Assembly (NCBI RefSeq): GCF_012163135.1
Contig: NZ_JAAVUP010000001.1
Coordinates: 434,001-498,000 of the forward strand
Source: Neoroseomonas oryzicola
GTDB taxonomy: Bacteria > Pseudomonadota > Alphaproteobacteria > Acetobacterales > Acetobacteraceae
Reading direction: 5' to 3'
Length of the DNA: 64,000 nucleotides
Every line of letters begins with the position of its first letter. Position 1 is the stretch's first letter. A program made the translations under genes and the position numbers. The notes below the pieces were generated by a model. It was not told the DNA's origin and made no database searches. It saw only the letters and a list, made by a program, of their open reading frames with translations. Positions 12,185 to 20,389 of the stretch are shown in pieces.

Positions 12185-13258
12185 ATGCAGCGCCGCACCC
12201 TCCTCCTCGTCAGCGCGGCCGCGGTCGCGACCATCGGCGGCGCGCTGTTGCTGCAGCCGGACAATGCGCCGCCGCCGGCGCCGGAAGCCGGCGCGCTGGC
12301 CTTCCCGGGCCTCGCCCAGCGGCTGCAGGGCGCTGCACGGATCGAGGCGAAGCGCCATGACGGCACGCTCGAGGTCGTCCGCCGCGGCGAGACCTGGGGG
12401 CTGCCCTCCAAGGGCGGCTACCCGGTGCGGCAGGAGAAGGTGCGCGAACTGCTCACCGGCCTGACCGAGCTGCGCCTGACCGAGCCGCGCACGGCGAACC
12501 CCGAGATGCTGGATCGCCTCGGTCTCGAGGACCCGTCACGGGAGGGCGCGACGTCGACGCTGCTGCGCGTACTCGACGCCCAGGGCGGGGTGATCGCGGA
12601 GCTTGTGATCGGGCGCCGGCGCGTCCGCACCCAGGGCAACGTGCCGGAGGCCGCCTTCGTGCGCCGGCCCAACGAGAGCCAGGCCTGGCTCGCCGAGGGT
12701 CGCATCCCGGTCGACGCGGACCCGCAGCTCTGGCTCGATCGCGACATCGCGAACCTGCCGCGCGAACGCGTCCGCCGCGTCGCCATCAATCGTACGGGCG
12801 AGCCGCCCCTGGTGCTGACGCGCGCCGAGGGCCCGGACGGCAAGCTCGAGGTCACGACGCCGGCCGATGCGCCGCCGACGGATGAGAGCAGCCTCGACGA
12901 AGTCGGCCGCGCCTTCGAGTTCCTCACATTCCTCGACGTGAAGCCCGAGGCCGAGATCCCCGGCGAGGCGCTGGGCGAAGCGCGGTTTGAACTCTCGGAC
13001 AACCTCGCCATCGTCGTGCGCCCCCGCAAGGATGGCGACGCGATCTGGGTGACGCTGGCCGCCGAGGGCGACGACGAGGCCGCACGGCTGAACGCCCGCT
13101 GGCGCGGCTGGGCCTACCAGGTCGGCCAGTGGAAGGAGAAGGCCTTCGTGCCGCTCCTGGCCGAGCTGCGTCGCCAGGAAGAACCCGCCCCCGCGCCTGA
13201 GCCCGAGGGCGAGACCCCGGCGCCCGAGGCGCCCGCCGAAGCCCCGCGCCAGCAGTGA
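12185..13258 (+). CDS. DUF4340 domain protein of the Gld-type ABC cluster
   Basis: A 357-residue protein with an N-terminal hydrophobic anchor (TLLLVSAAAVATIGGALLL) and a periplasmic DUF4340 region. That region contains the repeated pattern of this family (FPGLAQRL, IEAKRHDGTLEVVRRGETWGL, YPVRQEKVRELL). The C-terminal 35 residues are Pro/Glu/Ala-rich and probably disordered. It is the last transporter-linked gene; its stop overlaps the GTG of the Nudix gene. The biochemical function of DUF4340 is unknown, and association with GldFG-like permeases is the only solid clue. Confidence 0.85.
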   Translation: MQRRTLLLVSAAAVATIGGALLLQPDNAPPPAPEAGALAFPGLAQRLQGAARIEAKRHDGTLEVVRRGETWGLPSKGGYPVRQEKVRELLTGLTELRLTEPRTANPEMLDRLGLEDPSREGATSTLLRVLDAQGGVIAELVIGRRRVRTQGNVPEAAFVRRPNESQAWLAEGRIPVDADPQLWLDRDIANLPRERVRRVAINRTGEPPLVLTRAEGPDGKLEVTTPADAPPTDESSLDEVGRAFEFLTFLDVKPEAEIPGEALGEARFELSDNLAIVVRPRKDGDAIWVTLAAEGDDEAARLNARWRGWAYQVGQWKEKAFVPLLAELRRQEEPAPAPEPEGETPAPEAPAEAPRQQ

Positions 13259-13707
13259 CGGGGCGGGAATACCCCGACCGTCCCTGGGTCGGCATCGGCT
13301 GCATCGTCTTCAAGGAAGGCCGCGTCCTGCTGGTCCGGCGCGGCAAGCCGCCGCGCATGGGCCACTGGTCGCTGCCCGGCGGCGCGCAGCATGTTGGCGA
13401 GCGCGCGGAGGAAGCGGCCCGGCGCGAATTGCGCGAGGAAGCAGGCATCGAGGTTGGCCCGCTCTCACTCGCGATCGTCATCGACGGCATCACCCGCGAC
13501 GAGGACGGGCGCGCCCGCTACCACTACACGATCATCGACTTCGCCGCGGAATGGGTGAACGGCGAGGCCGTCGCGGCCGACGACGTCAGCGAGGTGGCCT
13601 GGGTCCATCCCGACGATTTCGCGCCCTTCGAGCTGACGCCCGAGACGCATCGCGCGGTCGCGGCGGCGCGGGACGCGCTCGCCCGACGGGCCACGGAGGC
13701 CGGCTGA
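13255..13707 (+). CDS. Nudix hydrolase
   Basis: A 150-residue hydrolase of nucleoside-diphosphate-linked substrates. The Nudix box is perfect: Gly43-x5-Glu49-x7-Arg57-Glu58-x2-Glu61-Glu62-x-Gly64. The sequence resembles ADP-ribose pyrophosphatase/MutT-like members (WVGIGCIVFKEGRVLLVRRG), but the substrate cannot be assigned. The start is GTG overlapping the DUF4340 stop (GTGA), so it is co-translated with the exporter genes. A G+C hairpin followed by TTTT lies just after the stop. Confidence 0.92.
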   Translation: MTGREYPDRPWVGIGCIVFKEGRVLLVRRGKPPRMGHWSLPGGAQHVGERAEEAARRELREEAGIEVGPLSLAIVIDGITRDEDGRARYHYTIIDFAAEWVNGEAVAADDVSEVAWVHPDDFAPFELTPETHRAVAAARDALARRATEAG

Positions 13708-13715
13708 CCGACGCG

Positions 13716-13738
13716 CGGCGGCCCGCCCGCCGGCTTTT
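13716..13738 (+). terminator. Intrinsic-terminator-like hairpin after the Nudix gene
   Basis: CGGCGG, CCCGC, CCGCCG forms a 6-bp G+C stem 8 bp after the Nudix stop, followed by GC and four T residues. This is the best Rho-independent candidate in the window and would end the Gld-type operon. Confidence 0.55.
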
Positions 13739-13784
13739 CGTTGCGCCGCCCGTCCCGGCTCCGCATTGTAACGGCGCAACGAAA
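13736..13784. repeat. 13-bp inverted repeat upstream of a small secreted protein gene
   Basis: TTTCGTTGCGCCG (13736-13748) is exactly complementary to CGGCGCAACGAAA (13772-13784), with a 23-nt spacer. It ends 17 bp before the next ATG. It overlaps the T-run of the preceding terminator, so it could be an operator, part of a leader structure, or an extended terminator. Confidence 0.5.
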
Positions 13785-13801
13785 CCCATGGAAACGCCAG
13801 C

Positions 13802-14065
13802 ATGGTGAAGCGTCCCCTCGTCGTCCTTTCGGCCCTTCTGTGCGGCATCGCGCCCGTGGCCTGGGCGCAGAGCACGCCGGCGGTCGTCTACTGCGTGAAC
13901 AACCGCATCATGGTCGAGCGCGCGACCATGTCGCAGATGCAGAGCGGCCGCGGCCATTCCGAGATCTGCATCATCGGGCCCTCCTTCGACTTCCAGCCGG
14001 ACGGCGTGACCTGGGTGCGGCAGAACCTGCGCTCCGATGTCGGCGGGAGCTGCCGCTGCCGCTGA
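13802..14065 (+). CDS. Small secreted cysteine-containing protein, unknown function
   Basis: An 87-residue protein with a clear Sec signal peptide (positive MVKR, hydrophobic core, cleavage expected after Ala-Trp-Ala at 22). The mature part is about 65 residues with Cys31, Cys56, Cys84 and Cys86, which could form two disulfides in the periplasm. I do not recognise a family. It is preceded by a long inverted repeat and followed after 67 bp by a Bug-type receptor gene on the same strand; a shared function is not evident. Confidence 0.7.
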   Translation: MVKRPLVVLSALLCGIAPVAWAQSTPAVVYCVNNRIMVERATMSQMQSGRGHSEICIIGPSFDFQPDGVTWVRQNLRSDVGGSCRCR

Positions 14066-14132
14066 GGCGCCCCTTCCCCCGCAGCGTCACTCGCGGCAGG
14101 CTCCGGCCGACAACGAAGCCGGAGACCTTCCC

Positions 14133-15146
14133 ATGACAACGCCACCTGCGCTGCGCCGCCGCCACCTCATCGGCGGTGCGGCGGGGCTGATCGCGGCGCC
14201 GGGCCCGGCAGGCGCCCAGCCCGTCGCCGGCGGCCGCCCGCTGCGCGTCATCGTCCCCTTCCCGCCCGGTGGCGCGGTCGACATCACCAGCCGCCTCTTC
14301 GCCGAAAAGCTCGGCCCGGTGCTCGGCCAGACCGTGGTGGTCGAGAACCGCGGCGGCGCCGGCGGGCTGATCGGCGCCGACGCTCTCGCGAAGGGGGAGA
14401 AGGATGGCGGCGTCATCGCGCTGATCAGCGCGACCACCTGGTGCGCCGCGCAGTTCATGCATGCGCGGATGCCCTTCGATCCGCAGCGCGACCTCACGCC
14501 CATCACCCAGTTGACCGACGGCGCGCTGCTCTGCGTGGTGAACGCGCAGACGGCGCAGCAACGTGGCTGGACCGATTTCCGCGCCCTGATCCGGTGGTCG
14601 CAGGCGAATCCCGAGCAGGTGCGAATGGGCTCCTCGGGCTCGGGCACCTCCTCGCATCTCAACATCTCGGCGATCAACCGCTTCGCGGATGCCAAGATCC
14701 TGCACGTGCCCTATCGCGGCGGCGGGCCGGCCATCAACGACCTGCTCGCCGGCAACATCGACATGATGTTCGACGTCATGCCGGCGCTGATGCCGCATGT
14801 CGAAGGCGGGAAGTTCAAGGCGCTGGCGGTCTCCTCGGCCGATCCGCTGCCGATGCTGCCCAATATCCCCGGCATGAAGTCCTTCGCCGATCTCGGCCTC
14901 GGCGACCATGCGTTGGTCAACTGGAACGTGGTGACGACCGCCGGCGGCACGCCCGCCCCCGTCGTCCAGCGCCTGTTCGAGGCGGTACAGACCGTCGCCC
15001 GCCAGCGGGAATTCGTCGAGCGCCTCTCGCCGCTCGGCTACGGGATCGTGCTGAGCGACAGCCCCGCCGCGGCGGGTGCGATGATCCGCGCCGAGACGCC
15101 GCGCTGGCAGCGCCTGGTCGAGATCTCCGGCGCGCGGATGGAATAG
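14133..15146 (+). CDS. Bug-family tripartite tricarboxylate transporter receptor
   Basis: A 337-residue periplasmic solute receptor of the TctC/Bug family. It has a twin-arginine-like signal (RRRHLIGGAAG) ending near AGA/Q. Family hallmarks follow: LRVIVPFPPGGAVDITSR, the VVVENRGGAGG loop, VPYRGGGPAINDLLAG and a final domain ending in MIRAETPRWQ. The ATG at 14133 has GGAG at good distance and starts the signal peptide. No TctA/TctB membrane partners are nearby, as is usual for the many orphan Bug receptors. The ligand is probably a carboxylate, not assignable. It converges with the next gene with only 1 bp between stops. Confidence 0.9.
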   Translation: MTTPPALRRRHLIGGAAGLIAAPGPAGAQPVAGGRPLRVIVPFPPGGAVDITSRLFAEKLGPVLGQTVVVENRGGAGGLIGADALAKGEKDGGVIALISATTWCAAQFMHARMPFDPQRDLTPITQLTDGALLCVVNAQTAQQRGWTDFRALIRWSQANPEQVRMGSSGSGTSSHLNISAINRFADAKILHVPYRGGGPAINDLLAGNIDMMFDVMPALMPHVEGGKFKALAVSSADPLPMLPNIPGMKSFADLGLGDHALVNWNVVTTAGGTPAPVVQRLFEAVQTVARQREFVERLSPLGYGIVLSDSPAAAGAMIRAETPRWQRLVEISGARME

Positions 15147-15147
15147 G

Positions 15148-16521
15148 TCAGCCGCGCCGGCCCTCCCACGCCTCCCGCTTGCGATAGAGCGTGGAAGGGC
15201 TGACGCCGAGGAAGGCCGCCGCCTTCGGGATGTTGCCGCCGCACAGGCGGATCGCGTCCTCGATCGCCTCGCGCTCGACCTCGGCCAGCGGGCGGATGCG
15301 CCGCGCCGGATCGACCGGGCGGGTCGGCACCTCGGCCGCCTGCGCGACCGCCCCGCCGCGGACGGTGACCGGCAGCATGGCGGCGGTCACTTCCTCCCCG
15401 TCATGCAGCACGACCGCCGTGCGGATGGCGTTCTCCAGTTCGCGGACATTGCCGGGCCAGCGATGGGCGCGCAGCAGCGCGAGCGCCTCCGGCGCGAAAT
15501 GGGTGAAGCGCTTGCCTTCCTCCGCGGCGCTGCGCGCGAGGAAGGCCTCGGCCAGCAGGACGATGTCCTCGCCCCTGTCGCGCAGCGGCGGCAATGCGAC
15601 CGGGACGACGTGCAGCCGGTAATACAGGTCCTCGCGGAACCGTCCGGCGCGCACCTCGGCCAACGGGTCCCGGTTGGTGGCGCAGACGAAGCGCACATCG
15701 GTCGTCAGCGGCTTCGTCGCGCCCACCGGCACGAAGGTCCCGGTCTGGATGAAGCGCAGCAGCTTGCCCTGCAGCGCCAGGTCCATCTCGCAGATCTCGT
15801 CGAGGAACAGCGTTCCGCCATCGGCCGCCCGCGCCGCGCCGGGGCGATCGGCGACCGCCCCAGTGAAGGCGCCGCGGACATGGCCGAAGATCTCGCTCTC
15901 GATCAGGTCCTTCGGGATGGCGGCGCAGTTCAGCGCGACGAAGGGACCCTCCCGTCGCGGGGACAGCGCATGCACCGCCTCCGCGGCGAGTTCCTTGCCC
16001 GTCCCGCTTTCCCCGGTGACGAAGACCGTGGCGCGGGAAGCCGCCGCGTTCTCTATGATGCGGTAGACGCCCTGCATCGCCGGCGCCGCGCCGATGAAGC
16101 CCGCGAAACCGCGCCGCGCGGCCCCGGCCGACAGGGTCGCGACCTCCTTCCGCAGCGCCGCGCGGTCGAGCACGTTGGCGAGGGTGACGACGAGGCGCTC
16201 GGCGGCGAAGGGCTTCACCAGGAAGTCGGCGGCGCCGGCGCGCATGGCCTCGACCGCGGTCGCCACGGATCCGTGCGCCGTCATCACGACGACGGGCGGC
16301 GGCGAGCGCAGGGCGCGGATTTCGGCGAGCAGCGACAGGCCGTCCCCGTCCGGCAGCCGCAGGTCGAGCATCACCGCATCGGGCGGGCGCGACGCCAGAA
16401 CGGCCCGCGCCGCGGCGAGGCTCGGCGCGTGGTCGATCTCGTAGGCCTCCTCGCGCAGGTATTCGCGGTAGAGCGCGGCGAGCGAGAGGGTGTCCTCGAC
16501 CAGCAGCAGCCGCGCCGGCAC
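15148..16521 (-). CDS. Sigma-54-dependent response regulator (NtrC/LuxO-like)
   Basis: A 457-residue activator with three parts. The receiver domain has phospho-acceptor Asp53 and Lys103. The AAA+ domain has Walker A GESGTGKE (170-177), the sigma-54-contacting GAFTGA loop (217-222) and a Walker B ending FLDEI. The Fis-type helix-turn-helix ([19 protein letters not shown]) is at the end. The receiver start ([17 protein letters not shown]) resembles LuxO. The start is GTG. No sensor kinase lies in the window, so it is an orphan here. It sits 7 bp behind a small membrane protein gene and msrP, probably one operon. Confidence 0.92.
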   Translation of the reverse strand: MPARLLLVEDTLSLAALYREYLREEAYEIDHAPSLAAARAVLASRPPDAVMLDLRLPDGDGLSLLAEIRALRSPPPVVVMTAHGSVATAVEAMRAGAADFLVKPFAAERLVVTLANVLDRAALRKEVATLSAGAARRGFAGFIGAAPAMQGVYRIIENAAASRATVFVTGESGTGKELAAEAVHALSPRREGPFVALNCAAIPKDLIESEIFGHVRGAFTGAVADRPGAARAADGGTLFLDEICEMDLALQGKLLRFIQTGTFVPVGATKPLTTDVRFVCATNRDPLAEVRAGRFREDLYYRLHVVPVALPPLRDRGEDIVLLAEAFLARSAAEEGKRFTHFAPEALALLRAHRWPGNVRELENAIRTAVVLHDGEEVTAAMLPVTVRGGAVAQAAEVPTRPVDPARRIRPLAEVEREAIEDAIRLCGGNIPKAAAFLGVSPSTLYRKREAWEGRRG

Positions 16522-16528
16522 GCGCCTG

Positions 16529-16789
16529 TCAGCCCCGGCCCGGGCGAAGCGCCGCGGCGACGAGGAAGATGCCCGCCGGCACCAGCCACCCGGCCCAGAC
16601 CGGCAGCGACAGGAACGGATAGACCAGCACGTCCCACAGCGCGGAGGTCGCGTAGCGGGCGACGATGCTCTCGGCTGTCGTCAAGGTGGACCCGGCGAGC
16701 GCATCCCCCACCGTGCGGCCCGGCCCCGCGTAGAGCGCCGTCAGCAACGACGCGACGAGGAAGACGATGGCGAGGGTGCGCAGGATCAT
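16529..16789 (-). CDS. Small two-helix membrane protein between msrP and a response regulator
   Basis: An 86-residue protein with two hydrophobic segments (about residues 2-22 and 52-80) and a short polar loop containing TVGDALAGSTLTTAESIVARY. The ATG starts 4 bp after the msrP stop; a longer upstream extension would lie inside msrP. The position is the one normally taken by msrQ, the haem-binding membrane partner of MsrP, but this protein is far too short and lacks MsrQ's multi-helix, histidine-rich layout. Function unknown. Confidence 0.7.
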   Translation of the reverse strand: MILRTLAIVFLVASLLTALYAGPGRTVGDALAGSTLTTAESIVARYATSALWDVLVYPFLSLPVWAGWLVPAGIFLVAAALRPGRG

Positions 16790-16793
16790 CAGG

Positions 16794-17729
16794 TCATGCC
16801 CAGAGTCGTTCGTTCTGCAGGCCGGTATACAGGCCCGCGACGTATTCGGCGTAGCCGTTGAACAGCTGCGTCGGGATCCGCGCATTGGTCCCGAGCACGC
16901 GCTCGCTTGCCTGGCTCCAGCGCGGATGGGCGACCTCGGGGTTCACATTGGCCCAGAAGCCGTATTCGCTGGCCTGGATCTGCTCCCAGAAGGAGACCGG
17001 GCGGCGGTCGGTGAGCGTGATCCGCACGATGCTCTTGCCCGCCTTGAAGCCGTACTTCCAGGGCTGGTGGAAGCGGATCGGACCGCCATTCTGCGGCGGC
17101 AGCAGCTTGCCGTAGGCGCCGACCACGAGGAACGACAGCTCGTTGGCCGCCTCGGCGACCGTGCATCCCTCGATGTAGGGCCAGGGATACCAGGACTGCC
17201 GCAGGCCGGGCATGACCGCGGGGATCGCCGCCGTCTCGAACACCACGTAGCGGGCCGAGGCCAACGGCTTCACCACCTCCAGCAGCGCCGAGATCGGGAA
17301 GCCGGTCCAGGGCACCACCATCGACCAGGCCTCGACGCACCGCAGGCGATAGACCCGCTCCTCGAGCGGCATGGTGCGCAGCAGGTCCTCGATGCCGAAC
17401 TCGCGCGGCGTCTCGACCATGCCCTCGACCTTCACGGTCCAGGGGCGCTGCGGCAGGCGCTGGGCGGGCCGGCTGATGCCCTTGTCGCTGCCGAACTCGT
17501 AGTAATTGTTGAAGGTGGTCGCCTCGCGCTCGCCGGTGATGTCGCGGCCCGGCGCGTAGCGCGTGTTGCGCATGGCGCGCAGCGGCGCCGCCTCCTGCGC
17601 GGTGGCCATGGCGGGCGCGGCCATCAGGCCGGCGCCGGCAAGCATGGCCTTGCGGCGGCCGAACACCAGGTGCTCTGGCGTGACGCGGGCCTCGGGGATC
17701 TCCCAGCCGCGACGGATCCGGATCGGCAT
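16794..17729 (-). CDS. msrP: Protein-methionine-sulfoxide reductase catalytic subunit MsrP (YedY)
   Basis: A 311-residue periplasmic molybdenum enzyme that repairs oxidised methionines in envelope proteins. The N terminus carries a Tat-type signal (GRRKAMLAGAGLMAAPA, around residues 24-40). The sulfite-oxidase fold contains the molybdopterin-ligating Cys131 in RLRCVEAWSMVVPW. Family landmarks include TTFNNYYEFG near residue 75 and the conserved C-terminal PTQLFNGY. The ATG at 17729 has GGGAGAG upstream and gives the usual MPIRIRRGWEIPE opening. The usual electron donor gene msrQ is absent; a small membrane protein follows instead. Confidence 0.93.
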   Translation of the reverse strand: MPIRIRRGWEIPEARVTPEHLVFGRRKAMLAGAGLMAAPAMATAQEAAPLRAMRNTRYAPGRDITGEREATTFNNYYEFGSDKGISRPAQRLPQRPWTVKVEGMVETPREFGIEDLLRTMPLEERVYRLRCVEAWSMVVPWTGFPISALLEVVKPLASARYVVFETAAIPAVMPGLRQSWYPWPYIEGCTVAEAANELSFLVVGAYGKLLPPQNGGPIRFHQPWKYGFKAGKSIVRITLTDRRPVSFWEQIQASEYGFWANVNPEVAHPRWSQASERVLGTNARIPTQLFNGYAEYVAGLYTGLQNERLWA

Positions 17730-17788
17730 CGTGAACTCTCCCATCCCCCGACAGAATCAGGCGTCCGGCGGGGATTACAAGCGCCTCG

Positions 17789-19243
17789 TCACGATCCCGG
17801 GCGCGGCAGCACGGCGGCGGGCGGCTGGCCCGTCGCCGTGGTGACGCGGTAGAGGCGATAGGCCTCGGCCTCGATGCCGCGCCGGGAACGAAGCAGCCGC
17901 CCGTCGGGGCCGGCGATCTCGTCGGCGCCGGGCCAGTTCGGGGGCCACTCCCCTCGCCTTTCGCTGCGAAGCAGCAGACCGGTTACGCCCGGCTGTGGCG
18001 CCGGCAGCGAGAAAAACCGCCAGCGCGGATCCATGGCGACGACCACGATCCCCGGCGGCAGGCGGAAGGCCAGGACCGAGGCCAGGCCGTATTCCTCGGC
18101 CGCGACGAAGCCGGCGCCCTCCTGCCGCGCGCGCGACGCGACCGCCGCGGCGAAATCGTCCCACCCGCCCAGCCGCGCGAGCGTCGGGTCCTGCCCGCGC
18201 CGCAGCGCGACCGGCGCCGCCACCGCCTGCAGATAGACCGCCCCACACATGACGCCGCCCAGCGCCACGGCCGGAACGCGCAACCGCCGCCAGCGGGCGG
18301 CCTCGAGCAGTGCGGCCGCCGCGATTGCCGCCGCCGGGTAGAGGATCGCCGGCCAGTTCCCCTGCACCCGGCTCCCGAGCGATTGCCAGACGAACAGCGC
18401 CGCCCCCGGCAGGATCAGCGCCGCGACCAGCAGCGCCGCGGCATCCCGCCGGCGCCACCAGGCCCAGGCCGCCGCGCCGGCACCGGCGACGCAGAGCAGG
18501 AAGACCAGCGGCGTCGCCAGCGCCGCCTGCCCGCCGACCAGCTCCCCGAAGTAACGCAGGGATTGCCCCATCCCGCCGCTCGCCGTGCGTCCGCCCTGCT
18601 TGGCGAAGGACGCCCAGTCATGCGCGGCGTTCCACAGCACGACCGGCGCGAAGGCGCCTGCCGCGATCGCCCCGCCCGCCCAGACCTGCCAACGCAACAG
18701 CCAGCGGCGCGCCCCGACATCCAGCAGCATCCAAAGCACGAGACCCGCGCCGAACAGCACCATGGTGTACTTGCTCGCCAGCCCGAGCCCGGCGAAGAGG
18801 CCGATGGCAAGCCACCAGCGCCCGTCCTGCGTCCGGTGCAGCCGCGCGGCCGCCCACAGGGCGCAGGTCCAGAAGAACAGCAGCGGCGTGTCCGGCGTCA
18901 TGGTCACGCCGCCGACGCCAGCGAGCAGGGTTGCGTTCAACAGTGCCGCAGCCCAGGGCCCGGCCTTGCGGCCAGGGAAGAGGTCCTCGGCCGCGCGGGC
19001 CAGCAGGACGGAGCCCAGCGCCAGCGACAGCGGCCCCAGCAGGCGCACGCCGAGTGCCGTCTCCCCCGCGATCGCCGTGCCCGCGCGGATGAACAGCGCG
19101 ACCATCGGTGGGTGGTCGAGGTAGCCGCCCTGCAGGTCGCGCGACCAGACCCAGTAATAGGCCTCGTCGGGTGCGAGCGGCGTCAGTCCCGCCACCACGA
19201 GGCGCAGCGCCGTCAGCGCCGCGAGCGCGGCGAGCCAGGGCAT
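17789..19243 (-). CDS. Glycosyltransferase family 39-type membrane sugar transferase (ArnT-like)
   Basis: A 484-residue multi-pass inner-membrane protein of the GT39/PMT_2 class, which moves a sugar from a polyprenyl-phosphate carrier to an envelope acceptor. The first periplasmic loop has the conserved acidic motif in LAPDEAYYWVWSRDLQGGY and LDHPP. Many Ala/Leu/Trp helices follow, then a soluble C-terminal domain. Its ATG shares one base with the stop of the upstream polyprenyl-phosphate glycosyltransferase gene, which would make the lipid-linked donor. The acceptor is unknown; lipid A or another glycan is possible. Confidence 0.87.
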   Translation of the reverse strand: MPWLAALAALTALRLVVAGLTPLAPDEAYYWVWSRDLQGGYLDHPPMVALFIRAGTAIAGETALGVRLLGPLSLALGSVLLARAAEDLFPGRKAGPWAAALLNATLLAGVGGVTMTPDTPLLFFWTCALWAAARLHRTQDGRWWLAIGLFAGLGLASKYTMVLFGAGLVLWMLLDVGARRWLLRWQVWAGGAIAAGAFAPVVLWNAAHDWASFAKQGGRTASGGMGQSLRYFGELVGGQAALATPLVFLLCVAGAGAAAWAWWRRRDAAALLVAALILPGAALFVWQSLGSRVQGNWPAILYPAAAIAAAALLEAARWRRLRVPAVALGGVMCGAVYLQAVAAPVALRRGQDPTLARLGGWDDFAAAVASRARQEGAGFVAAEEYGLASVLAFRLPPGIVVVAMDPRWRFFSLPAPQPGVTGLLLRSERRGEWPPNWPGADEIAGPDGRLLRSRRGIEAEAYRLYRVTTATGQPPAAVLPRPGS

Positions 19244-20346
19244 CAGCGCGCGCGCCACACCAGGGTGGAGGAGACCGCGTAGTTCCACACCACCGTCAGC
19301 ATCGCCCCCGCCGCGCCGGCCACGCCCCAGCCCGCCACGCCGTCGCGCAGCAGCAACCCGGCGATGCCGACATTGGCCACCGCGCCGATGCCGCAGACGA
19401 CGTAGAACAGGACCAGGCCGCGCAGCAGCCGCGGCCCGCGCAGTCGCCGGTCGCGATAGGTGATGCGGTTGTTGAGCAGGAAGTTTGCCGTCATCGCGAC
19501 CAGCGTCGCCGCCCATTGCGCCGGCCAGAAGCCAACCGGCCCGATGCCGTGCAGCAATCCGAGCACCATCAGGTGCACCAGCACGCCGATGCCGCCCACC
19601 AGGGCGAAGGCCATGAAGCGCAGTGGCACGATGCCGCCCATCGCCTTGTCCGCCAGCAGACCGCCGAATTCCAGCAGCACCGTGGCGTCGAGCTTGCTCT
19701 CCCCGGCTTCCCGCGCGCGGAAGGTGTAGGGGATCTCCGCCACCCGCAGCGGACGCCCGGCCGAGAGCAGCACGTCGAGCAGGATCTTGAACCCCGTCGC
19801 GGTCAGCCGCGGCGCGAGCTCGTCGAACAGCGCGCGCGGCAGGGCGAAGTAGCCGCTCATCGGGTCAGCGACCTTCACCGGCAGGGCGGCATTCGCAAGT
19901 GCCGCACCGCCGTCCGAGACCATGCGGCGGATCGGGGACAGGCCCTCCCCCTTCGTCCCGCCCTCGACATTACGGCTGCCGACGGCGATCTCGGCCTCCC
20001 CGGATTCGAGGGCGGCGAGCATCCGCGGCAGGATCGTCTCGTCGTGCTGCAGGTCGCCGTCGATGACCGCGACATAGGGCGCGGCGGTGGACAGGATGCC
20101 CTCGACGCAGGCCGAGGCGAGGCCCCGCCGGCCGATGCGCCGGATGCAGCGGATGCGGGTGTCCTGCGCCGCGATCGCCTTGGCGCGCGCGGCGGTCCCG
20201 TCGGGGCTGTCGTCGTCGACGAAGATCGCTTCCCAGGGGATACCCGCGAGCGCCGCATCCAGCCGCGCCACCATGGGCGCGACGTTTGCGGCTTCGTTGT
20301 AGCAGGGGATGACGACTGCGAGTCGTGGCGGGGCTGGCTCCGTCAT
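19243..20346 (-). CDS. Polyprenyl-phosphate glycosyltransferase fused to a GtrA-like domain
   Basis: A 367-residue fusion. Residues 1 to about 230 are a family 2 glycosyltransferase of the DPM1 type (VVIPCYNEAANV, FVDDDSPDGT, DGDLQHDE, SRNVEGG) that should load a sugar onto a polyprenyl phosphate. The remainder is a four-helix GtrA-like membrane domain (FALVGGIGVLVHLMVLGLL, then NFLLNNRITYRDR) thought to help flip the lipid-linked sugar. It is coupled by a TGATG overlap to the GT39 gene, giving a synthesise-flip-transfer pair. Confidence 0.9.
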   Translation of the reverse strand: MTEPAPPRLAVVIPCYNEAANVAPMVARLDAALAGIPWEAIFVDDDSPDGTAARAKAIAAQDTRIRCIRRIGRRGLASACVEGILSTAAPYVAVIDGDLQHDETILPRMLAALESGEAEIAVGSRNVEGGTKGEGLSPIRRMVSDGGAALANAALPVKVADPMSGYFALPRALFDELAPRLTATGFKILLDVLLSAGRPLRVAEIPYTFRAREAGESKLDATVLLEFGGLLADKAMGGIVPLRFMAFALVGGIGVLVHLMVLGLLHGIGPVGFWPAQWAATLVAMTANFLLNNRITYRDRRLRGPRLLRGLVLFYVVCGIGAVANVGIAGLLLRDGVAGWGVAGAAGAMLTVVWNYAVSSTLVWRAR

Positions 20347-20389
20347 GTCGGCTTCCTGCGCCGGCCGGCGCGGAAGGGCAAGGGAGGTC

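Noticed and set aside
8674-13777. Similar short strings CGCATCGTAACGGC (about 8677) and CGCATTGTAACGGC (about 13762) in two promoter regions.
   Set aside because: Two matches of this length without symmetry or fixed distance to the starts may be chance. A genome-wide motif count would be needed before calling a site.
16529-16789. Reading the small membrane gene next to msrP as a truncated msrQ.
   Set aside because: Two helices, no histidines in the helices and only 86 residues; no remnant of the remaining MsrQ helices was seen around it.
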